Assembly: GCA_019115745.1 (NCBI GenBank)
Contig: DXDA01000026.1
Location: 1 to 62,301, forward strand
Direction of reading: 5' to 3'
Source of the DNA: Candidatus Alistipes intestinigallinarum
GTDB taxonomy: Bacteria; Bacteroidota; Bacteroidia; Bacteroidales; Rikenellaceae
DNA length: 62,301 nucleotides
A program made the position numbers and the translations under genes. Shown in pieces: positions 8,446 through 14,842 of the stretch (its first letter is position 1; each line of letters begins with the position of its first letter). The notes under the pieces were generated by a model. That model saw only the letters and a list, made by a program, of their open reading frames with translations. It was not told where the DNA came from and did not search any database.

Positions 8446-10140
8446 ATGAAACGGAACAATGAATTGAGAATACGGCTTCGCGCGGCAGGCTTCGGCCTGC
8501 TGGGCGCGGCGGCCGTGCTGTTTGCCGGTTGCGAGGGCGAGGAGTTCGTGCGCGACGGCGGCGAAATGCCCCTGCCGGCCGGTGATACGCCCACCGGGGC
8601 CCTTTATGCGGAGGGAGGTTACGATCCCGAATTGCAGGACTTTGCGATCTGCCAGGACGAGGTTGTCTCGGTGGTCTACCGGCTCAACTACCCTGCTACC
8701 GAAGATGTTACGGTCACCCTTTCGGTGGGTACGCAGGAGGATGTCGACGCCTATAACGATGCTAAGGGGCTGAGAGACGTTATAGAAAACCTTGGAGGCT
8801 GCAAACGCTATCGGCTGCTGCCCGAGACGAATTACGAACTGCCCGAAGCGATGACGCTGACCGTCCCGAAGGGCAAGACCGAATCGGAACCGCTCTTTAT
8901 CGCCGTGATTTACGACAAGGCGTTGCTTCAGGACATGCTTCAGTTGCGGATGAATTATCCGTGGATGCTGCCGCTGCAGGTGGAGAGCATCCAGGGCAAC
9001 ATCCTTCCGCTTATTGCCGACCAGCAGTTCGGGATCGGCATCCGGCCCGGAAATCTGCCGTCGAGTTCAAATGGGGAAATGAAATTGGCTACTGAGAAGC
9101 CAAGGCCGTTTACAAGTTTTGTTTTTGTTGATTGCCGGGTAGTCAATCCCTCCTACGTCATCTACTACGGCTATAAGGAATCCTTATACGAAGCCAAACA
9201 GATCGGTTCGAAGATTCGTTATGTGGAGAACCGTGAGACGATCACCTGTTATCCGATGTTTGATGTGGAGTGCCTGCGTCCGCTCTTTATTGCGCAGGAT
9301 GCCGTTACGCAGGGGGCTGTTTTGCAGACCGATCCCGACCTGATGTATGTGCTGACCCATCAGGAACGCTATGTCGATCCGCAGCGCAAGTTGGATATGA
9401 AGGTTTGCGTATCGATCGAGACGCAGGCCAAATCCCCCGTCGGACTTTGCAATCTTTCGGAGGAGAACCGGTCTTCGCTGGCGTGGCAGATTGCGAATTT
9501 CGTGAAGAAATACGGCCTCGACGGCGTGGCGCTCAACGACAAGGGGGCGAACTATGCGGTCGAGAGGGCTCCGGCGGTGGACAAATCCTCCTACACGAAG
9601 TTCTTGAAGGCCTTGCGCGAGGCCTTGGGCAACGACAAACTGATCCTGCTGAGTTACGATTTCGACGAAAATTCGGCCCTCTACGAAGCACACGACGGCT
9701 TGCAGGCGGGCGATTACCTTGATTTTGCCTGGTGGGGGACCGAGAACGAACTCTGTACGCCCTATGATCCCGAGTCTCCGGTTACGCCGATTGCCGGACT
9801 GGACAAAAGCAAATTTGCTCCGATCGCAGGCAATCCGGTTGACACCCCGGAATTTAAGGATTTTTGGGATACTCAGTCAAACCAAAACACCCAAAAATTA
9901 AAGGACTTGTATGACACGGGTGATTGCCCGGGAGCTGTCTGCCTCGGCATTTTGGCCCGGACACAGAATTTTGCGGAGAGTTATCAACAAGAGATTCCGA
10001 GTGCTATCGGACCGATTCCGTTGCATGAAACCGATCGGAAAACAAAACCCGGATGGTATGGGCAGGCATTTTTTGCGATGGAAATAAGTATACCGGAGTG
10101 GACTGGCGGGGCCTACGGAGCCGGTCTGAAAGACTGGTAA
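8446..10140 (+). CDS. DUF1735-GH18 lipoprotein resembling ENGases but with a degenerate active site
   Basis: A 564-aa lipoprotein. The ATG at 8446 is chosen because it gives a clean lipoprotein signal (Cys29, VLFAGC); the open frame continues upstream only inside the previous gene. An N-terminal DUF1735-like domain (about 45-200) precedes a GH18 barrel (about 210-564) related to endo-beta-N-acetylglucosaminidases of the EndoH/BT3987 type. The EndoH catalytic strand DGVDFDDE appears here as DGVALNDK (359-366), so all three acidic positions, including the proton donor Glu, are changed (Ala362, Asn364, Lys366). I infer a non-catalytic N-glycan binder. Stretches near 9060-9140 and 9850-10000 are visibly more AT-rich than the rest. 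Last gene of the operon; two terminators follow. Confidence 0.8.
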   Translation: MKRNNELRIRLRAAGFGLLGAAAVLFAGCEGEEFVRDGGEMPLPAGDTPTGALYAEGGYDPELQDFAICQDEVVSVVYRLNYPATEDVTVTLSVGTQEDVDAYNDAKGLRDVIENLGGCKRYRLLPETNYELPEAMTLTVPKGKTESEPLFIAVIYDKALLQDMLQLRMNYPWMLPLQVESIQGNILPLIADQQFGIGIRPGNLPSSSNGEMKLATEKPRPFTSFVFVDCRVVNPSYVIYYGYKESLYEAKQIGSKIRYVENRETITCYPMFDVECLRPLFIAQDAVTQGAVLQTDPDLMYVLTHQERYVDPQRKLDMKVCVSIETQAKSPVGLCNLSEENRSSLAWQIANFVKKYGLDGVALNDKGANYAVERAPAVDKSSYTKFLKALREALGNDKLILLSYDFDENSALYEAHDGLQAGDYLDFAWWGTENELCTPYDPESPVTPIAGLDKSKFAPIAGNPVDTPEFKDFWDTQSNQNTQKLKDLYDTGDCPGAVCLGILARTQNFAESYQQEIPSAIGPIPLHETDRKTKPGWYGQAFFAMEISIPEWTGGAYGAGLKDW

Positions 10141-10180
10141 TGGATTTTGCTCCGGTCTTTGTTGGCCGGGAATAAGGATG

Positions 10181-10215
10181 GTCCGCAACCTGTTTGGGGG
10201 TTGCGGACTTTTTTT
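10181..10215 (+). terminator. Terminator of the PUL operon
   Basis: Perfect 10-bp stem gtccgcaacc (10181-10190) / ggttgcggac (10199-10208) with an 8-nt loop, followed by a run of T. It lies 41 bp after the GH18-like gene. Confidence 0.9.
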
Positions 10216-10221
10216 CACCCC

Positions 10222-10245
10222 GCCCGCCTCTTAGGCGGGCTTTTT
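10222..10245 (+). terminator. Second, tandem terminator
   Basis: 7-bp stem gcccgcc (10222-10228) / ggcgggc (10234-10240), 5-nt loop, then TTTTT. It backs up the preceding terminator and insulates the PUL from the integrase gene. Confidence 0.8.
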
Positions 10246-10331
10246 AGAGGATTGTTTCACCTAAAAAGAACGGATTTTATCGACTTGTGCGTAAACTTAC
10301 GGAATTTGTGGCAACTTATTCCAACAAGATT

Positions 10332-11537
10332 ATGGCAACAGTAAAGGTAAAATTCCGGGAATCAACCGTCCCGGGAAGAACAGGCTCCATCTACTATCAG
10401 GTGTCGCACCGCGGCAAAATGCTCCAGATTCCGACTCCGATCCGCCTGCATCCCGAGGAGTGGGAGTCGAGTCGGCGGCAGATGGCCGGTGCGGGTTCGG
10501 ATTCGTTTGTGCAGTTCCGGATCGAAAGCGACCTGGCGCTGCTGAACCGGATCATCCAGCGCTTCGAGCTTGCGGAGCGCGACTACGACGTCGGGGAGAT
10601 TGCCCTCCAGTTCCGGGTCCCGCAGCATCAGACGACGATCCTGGCCTTCATGCGGCAGCAGATCGACCAGCTCGAAGCCAGCCGCCGCTTCGGCACGGCC
10701 CGCAACTATCACCGGGCGATGAACAGCCTGTCGGCCTATTTCAATGGCGAGGACCTTCCTTTCCAGGCGCTGACCGAACAGGTCGTCGAGCACTACGGCG
10801 CAAGCCTCGAACAGCGCGGTGTGGTCCGGAATTCCGTGTCGTTCTACATGCGGATCCTGCGCTCGGTCTACAACAAGGCCGTGCGTCTGCACCTCGTGGA
10901 GCAGTCCTACCCTTTCCGGCACGTCTACACCGGGGTCGACACCACCCGCAAACGGGCCGTCGACGAACGGATCATCGCCCGCCTGTTCCAACTCGACCTG
11001 CGCCATTCGGTTCCGCTGGCCCGGGCTCGGGACCTCTTCATCTTCAGCTACTGCACCCGGGGCATGGCCTTCGTGGACATGGCCTACCTGCGCAAGACGA
11101 ACATCCGCAACGGTTCGATCTGCTACACGCGGCACAAGACCCGCCAGCAACTGTGCGTACGGATCGAACCCGTCGTGCAACGCATCATCGACAAGTACGA
11201 GAGCTGCTCGGCGGTTTATGTGCTTCCGGTGCTGCGGGCCGAGGATGCCGCCGAGGCCTTCGCGCAGTACCAGACGGCGCTGAACTACTACAACCGGCAG
11301 TTGAAGGTCCTCTCCGGGCTTCTGGAGCTCGATTACGGGCTCTCCTCCTACACGGCCCGTCACAGTTGGGCGACGGCGGCCCGGAATCACAACATCCCGA
11401 TTTCGGTGATCAGTGCCGGGATGGGCCACACCTCGGAACGCACGACGCAAATCTACCTTTCGCTGCTGGAGAATTCGGTCATCGACACGGCCAACCGACA
11501 GCTTACGTCGCTGTTCGACGGGGCCGCGGAACCGTAG
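10332..11537 (+). CDS. Tyrosine recombinase (phage/transposon-type integrase)
   Basis: Site-specific recombinase of the Bacteroidetes integrase family. The 401-aa product starts at MATVKVKFR, the common start of this family; an in-frame ATG at 10287 would add 15 residues. It has an N-terminal Arm-type DNA-binding part, a SAM-like core-binding domain (about 105-205) and a catalytic domain with Arg243 (YCTRGM), the Y-T-A-R-H box with Arg343 and His344, His366 (GMGHTS) and nucleophile Tyr375. The first position of the HxxR box is Tyr340, a common variant. It stands alone: no relaxase, transposase or phage gene nearby. It may be a remnant of an element, or invert or move local DNA; no inverted repeats that would show this were found by eye. 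Confidence 0.9.
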   Translation: MATVKVKFRESTVPGRTGSIYYQVSHRGKMLQIPTPIRLHPEEWESSRRQMAGAGSDSFVQFRIESDLALLNRIIQRFELAERDYDVGEIALQFRVPQHQTTILAFMRQQIDQLEASRRFGTARNYHRAMNSLSAYFNGEDLPFQALTEQVVEHYGASLEQRGVVRNSVSFYMRILRSVYNKAVRLHLVEQSYPFRHVYTGVDTTRKRAVDERIIARLFQLDLRHSVPLARARDLFIFSYCTRGMAFVDMAYLRKTNIRNGSICYTRHKTRQQLCVRIEPVVQRIIDKYESCSAVYVLPVLRAEDAAEAFAQYQTALNYYNRQLKVLSGLLELDYGLSSYTARHSWATAARNHNIPISVISAGMGHTSERTTQIYLSLLENSVIDTANRQLTSLFDGAAEP

Positions 11538-11672
11538 CTGCATACGGTTTTGCGGCGTTTTTTCGGTGTCGGCCGGCTTGCCTTCCGACACTCTTTTGGG
11601 GACGCTTCTGCGAAGCGCCCGGAAAAACGGCGCTGTTTTTCGCGGCCCGTCGCCCTGCCGACCCTACCGCGC

Positions 11673-11758
11673 TCCGGGGGCTTTCGCGGCCGGGCCCTCA
11701 GCCCCGCTCGGACTCCTGCGTTCCGGGACCTTCCGCGGCCGGACCCTCTGCCCCGCTC
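11673..11758. repeat. Short degenerate direct repeat in a GC-rich gap
   Basis: Two 37-bp copies (11673-11709 and 11722-11758) sharing a core cgcggccgg.ccctc.gccc, offset 49 bp. They lie in the 286-bp gap between the integrase and the acyl-CoA reductase gene. No gene is seen in the gap. Confidence 0.5.
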
Positions 11759-11810
11759 CCTTCTCCCCCGAAATTCCCGAAAAATCCCCGAAAAATTCCG
11801 CACGAAATCG

Positions 11811-11818
11811 TATCTTTG
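11811..11818 (+). promoter_or_regulatory. -7 box (TATCTTTG) of the acyl-CoA reductase gene
   Basis: TATCTTTG fits TAnnTTTG exactly and ends 5 bp before the ATG at 11824, implying a very short or absent 5' leader. No clear -33 TTTG is visible. Confidence 0.6.
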
Positions 11819-11823
11819 CGACA

Positions 11824-12816
11824 ATGAAAAATGCAGTTACTCTATTTTCCGAATTGGGCGAGCGCCTCGGCTCGTTCGGTGAAGATGCCGCCTCGCGGGC
11901 GGTTGTTGAGGCGGCCCATGCCGCGAACGGATGGTTCCTGCCGGACGAGATCGTGCGTTCGGTGCGGACACTGGCCGACGGGATGCTGCGCCGCGACCGG
12001 CTCGAAGCGTGGGTGGCGGCCTACCCGTGGCTGCAACAGCCCCACGCGTCGCGCAACGTGCTGGTTGTCATGGCCGGAAATATCCCGTTGGTGGGCTTTT
12101 TCGACCTGCTGTGCGTGTTGGTTGGCGGCCATCGCTGCCTGGTCAAGCCTTCGGCCAAGGACCGGGTGCTGATGGAGTATGTGGTGGAACAGCTCCGGGC
12201 GATCGATCCGTCGGTCGCGGTTGCCTTCTACGAGGAGGGCATGGCGGTCGATGCCGTGATCGCCACGGGCAGCGACAATGCCAACCGTTACTTCCGGTCG
12301 CACTATGCCGGGATTCTCTCGCTGTTGCGGGGCAGCCGCCAGTCGGTTGCGGTGCTTTCGGGATCCGAGACGCCGGAGCAGTGGGCAGCCCTGTCGGACG
12401 ACATCTGGGCCTATTCCGGATTGGGCTGTCGCAACGTGTCGCTGCTGTTCCTTCCGAAAGGCGTTGAACCTACGCTTGAGATGCCGCGCGTAAACGGCAA
12501 GTATCGAAATAATTACATCCAACAAAAGGCGTTGCTGGAGATGCAGGGTACCCCCTTTGTCGACCTGGGGGCGGCGGTGCTGGTTGAGCAGCGTGCCTTC
12601 CCGAATGCCCTGAGCCGGATTGCCTGCACGCATTACGACTCGTTGGAGGAGGTTGCGGCGTGGTTGGCGGACCACGACGACGAACTGCAGTGTGTCGTCA
12701 CGGAGTGCCTGCCCCACAGCCGCCGGGCCGCCTTCGGACAGGCTCAGTCCCCGTCGTTGACCGACTATCCCGACGACCGCGACGTGATTGCCTGGCTGGC
12801 GACCCTGAATGGTTGA
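11824..12816 (+). CDS. LuxC-type acyl-CoA reductase
   Basis: A 330-aa member of the LuxC acyl-CoA/acyl-protein reductase family, NAD(P)H-dependent aldehyde-dehydrogenase-fold enzymes that reduce an acyl thioester to an aldehyde. A Rossmann-like part (VVMAGNIPLVGFFDLL near residue 80, then GHRCLVKPSAKD) and the likely catalytic Cys202 in GLGCRNVS are visible. The start at 11824 is the only ATG that avoids the GC-rich noncoding stretch and lies just after a -7 box. The physiological substrate is unknown; the neighbours (pRiA4b-like protein, miaA) do not suggest one. Confidence 0.85.
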   Translation: MKNAVTLFSELGERLGSFGEDAASRAVVEAAHAANGWFLPDEIVRSVRTLADGMLRRDRLEAWVAAYPWLQQPHASRNVLVVMAGNIPLVGFFDLLCVLVGGHRCLVKPSAKDRVLMEYVVEQLRAIDPSVAVAFYEEGMAVDAVIATGSDNANRYFRSHYAGILSLLRGSRQSVAVLSGSETPEQWAALSDDIWAYSGLGCRNVSLLFLPKGVEPTLEMPRVNGKYRNNYIQQKALLEMQGTPFVDLGAAVLVEQRAFPNALSRIACTHYDSLEEVAAWLADHDDELQCVVTECLPHSRRAAFGQAQSPSLTDYPDDRDVIAWLATLNG

Positions 12817-12823
12817 AAAATGT

Positions 12824-12831
12824 TATCTTTG
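12824..12831 (+). promoter_or_regulatory. -7 box (TATCTTTG) before the pRiA4b-like gene
   Basis: TATCTTTG, about 25 bp before the ATG at 12857 and just after the stop of the previous gene. It suggests that this gene and miaA have their own promoter. Confidence 0.55.
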
Positions 12832-12856
12832 CAAAAGGATTGAAAAAATTACTGCC

Positions 12857-13372
12857 ATGTCGATGGTTTTCCGTTTCCGGATGTTGAGCGACGAGAACGA
12901 CAACTTCTTGCGCGATTACGAGGTGATGTACGACAGCACCTTGCTTGATTTTCACCGTTTTATCCTGCAGTCGCTCGAATATGAGGATTGCATGGCTTCG
13001 TTCTTCACGGCGGATGAGCGCTGGGAGAAACTGCGGGAGTTCACGTTGATGGATATGGGTGACGGTTCGGAGGAGGCTCCCGAGACGATGGATCGGGTGA
13101 CGCTCGGACAGTTGATCCATCGCCACCGCGACCGGCTGATCTACCTGTTCGACCTCTTCGGCGACCGTGCCTACTATCTGGAGCTGACGGGCGTCTACGA
13201 GGCGGACCCCGAGGCTGCGTATCCACGGGAGATCTTCGCCCGGGCTGAAGCCCCCGACCAGTACGACCCCCGGAAGAACCGCTACGACGAGGAGGAGGGT
13301 TCAGCCTTCGACGAGGTGATGGGTGAATTCAAGGATTTCGAGGGGGACGACAGCTACGATGATGAATACTAA
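12857..13372 (+). CDS. Plasmid pRiA4b ORF-3 / IS1096 passenger-like protein
   Basis: A 171-aa protein of the pRiA4b ORF-3-like family, whose cellular role is not established; the frequent label IS1096 passenger TnpR does not imply recombinase activity. The conserved N-terminal beta part (MVFRFRMLSDENDNFLRDYEV) is intact, and the last 35 residues are very acidic (Asp/Glu-rich, ending GDDSYDDEY). The start MSMVFRF at 12857 fits homologues better than the upstream in-frame ATG at 12809. The 3' end overlaps miaA by 14 bp, so translation is probably coupled. Confidence 0.8.
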   Translation: MSMVFRFRMLSDENDNFLRDYEVMYDSTLLDFHRFILQSLEYEDCMASFFTADERWEKLREFTLMDMGDGSEEAPETMDRVTLGQLIHRHRDRLIYLFDLFGDRAYYLELTGVYEADPEAAYPREIFARAEAPDQYDPRKNRYDEEEGSAFDEVMGEFKDFEGDDSYDDEY

Positions 13373-14267
13373 GCGGCTGTTGGTGATCGTCGGGCCGACG
13401 GGTTCGGGCAAGACGGATCTGAGCATCCGTCTGGCGCAGCATTACGGGGCTCCGATCCTCTCGACCGATTCGCGGCAGTTCTACCGAGGAATGCCGATCG
13501 GTACGGCTCAGCCCGATGCAGAACAGTTGCAAACTGCAGAACATCATTTTATTGCCTCGCATGATATCAAGGAGAACTTGAACTGCGGGGAGTATGCCGT
13601 TCAGGCGTTGGCGTGCCTGGAACGGCTGTTTGCCACACACGACTGGGTTGTGGCAGTCGGAGGTTCGGGACTCTACGTGAAGGCCTTGTGTGAGGGGATG
13701 GACGATCTTCCGCAGGCGGATCCGGCGTTGCGTGCCGAGCTGAGCCGACGTCTCGAAACCGAAGGGGTCGATGCGTTGGCCGCGGAGCTTCAGAGGCTCG
13801 ATCCACTCTATTACGAGGAGGTTGACCGCAAGAATCCGGCCCGGGTGGTCCGGGCTTTGGAGGTGTGCCTGCAGACCGGACGCCCCTACTCCGCACAACG
13901 CTCCGGAAAGCGCACTCCCCGACCGTTCGGGATCGTGAAGGTGGGGATCGACCTTCCGCGCGAGGAGCTTTACGAGCGGATCGACCGACGGGTGGACCGC
14001 ATGTTGGCCGACGGATTGGAGGCCGAAGCGCGAGCGCTCTACCCTTACCGGTCGCTGAATGCCCTGCAGACGGTGGGTTACCGGGAGTTTTTCGACTATT
14101 TCGACGGCCGGACGAGTTACGACGAGGCGGTGGAGCTGATCAAGCGGAATTCGCGGCGCTATGCCAAACGGCAGCTCACCTGGTTTCGGAGGGATGCGGA
14201 GATCCGCTGGTTTTCGCCGTGGGACGATGCGGCGATCATCGCCTATGTGGATTCGGCGGTTGACTAA
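13359..14267 (+). CDS. miaA: tRNA dimethylallyltransferase
   Basis: Transfers a dimethylallyl group to N6 of A37 in tRNAs reading codons that start with U. The 302-aa product has the P-loop GPTGSGKT near its N terminus, the DSRQFYRGMPIGTAQP motif that binds the prenyl donor and tRNA, and the C-terminal GYREFFDYFDG and KRNSRRYAKRQLTWFRRD motifs. Length is normal. The start is one of two adjacent ATGs (13359 or 13362), both overlapping the previous gene. The stop lies inside the first copy of a direct repeat that flanks the downstream tRNA-Leu. Confidence 0.96.
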   Translation: MMNTKRLLVIVGPTGSGKTDLSIRLAQHYGAPILSTDSRQFYRGMPIGTAQPDAEQLQTAEHHFIASHDIKENLNCGEYAVQALACLERLFATHDWVVAVGGSGLYVKALCEGMDDLPQADPALRAELSRRLETEGVDALAAELQRLDPLYYEEVDRKNPARVVRALEVCLQTGRPYSAQRSGKRTPRPFGIVKVGIDLPREELYERIDRRVDRMLADGLEAEARALYPYRSLNALQTVGYREFFDYFDGRTSYDEAVELIKRNSRRYAKRQLTWFRRDAEIRWFSPWDDAAIIAYVDSAVD

Positions 14268-14302
14268 ATGCAGTGGTTTCGAGGCGAGTGTGGAACGGGA
14301 AA
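14262..14302 (+). repeat. Direct repeat, copy 1 (miaA 3' end)
   Basis: 41-bp sequence containing gcagtggtttcgag and the miaA stop codon; it matches 14575-14615 at about 36 of 41 positions. The pair brackets tRNA-Leu. Confidence 0.75.
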
Positions 14303-14343
14303 TCGAGCGTTGAGTTGGGATCTTCGAGGAAAAGAGGTTGGAT

Positions 14344-14375
14344 TTTGGCAAATCCCGAATAATTTTCTAATTTTG
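14344..14375 (+). promoter_or_regulatory. Promoter of tRNA-Leu
   Basis: TTTG (14344-14347), 20-nt spacer, TAATTTTG (14368-14375): a full Bacteroidetes promoter, 26 bp before the tRNA. Confidence 0.75.
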
Positions 14376-14401
14376 CGGATGTCTTTTGCGAAAAGGACTG
14401 C

Positions 14402-14490
14402 GCCCGGATGGTGGAATCGGTAGACACGCCGGACTTAAAATCCTGTGGCCAGTAATGGCCGTGCCGGTTCGATCCCGGCTCCGGGTACCA
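14402..14490 (+). tRNA. tRNA-Leu (anticodon UAA)
   Basis: 89 nt including an encoded CCA. Acceptor stem GCCCGGA/TCCGGGT, anticodon loop CTTAAAA with anticodon TAA, a long variable arm (ggccagtaatggcc) and T-loop TTCGATC, all as expected for a class II tRNA-Leu. Confidence 0.97.
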
Positions 14491-14498
14491 TGAAAAAA

Positions 14499-14540
14499 AT
14501 CCCAAATGGCTAATCAACAGCCGTTTGGGATTTTTGTTTT
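14499..14540 (+). terminator. Terminator of tRNA-Leu
   Basis: 13-bp stem atcccaaatggct / agccgtttgggat (one G-T pair) with a 7-nt loop, followed by TTTTGTTTTTG. Confidence 0.85.
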
Positions 14541-14574
14541 TGCTTCGTGTCCGCATTTTTTAAAGTTAAAAGTC

Positions 14575-14615
14575 GACTGAATGCAGTGGTTTCGAGACGT
14601 GTATGGAGCGGGAAA
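14575..14615 (+). repeat. Direct repeat, copy 2 (after tRNA-Leu)
   Basis: Imperfect copy of 14262-14302, starting gactgaatgcagtggtttcg. It lies 85 bp after tRNA-Leu in noncoding DNA. Confidence 0.75.
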
Positions 14616-14842
14616 ATGAAAATGGGATTCGTTTATCTCCGTGATGCTGCTATTCTTGCTTTTGTATCAGTGAAGAATGTCCGCCTCTGAGGTGCCCTAT
14701 GTAACTTGAAAACCGGGAGTGCTAAGATTCTCCCGGTTCCTTTTTTATGATTGTTCTGTTTGTTCTGAATCACCTTGCCGGAGGAATCAGCGGTGCAGGA
14801 TCACGCCTGTCGAGGCTTGCCGGTCGTTGCTGGACAGGACTG

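Larger units (their letters stand above)
14491..14842. other. Noncoding gap between tRNA-Leu and the OMP gene
   Basis: 352 bp holding the tRNA terminator, repeat copy 2 and a second hairpin aaccggga (14711-14718) / tcccggtt (14731-14738) followed by CCTTTTTTAT, a plausible plus-strand terminator. No gene is seen between 14616 and 14710, so what the second hairpin terminates is unclear. Confidence 0.6.
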
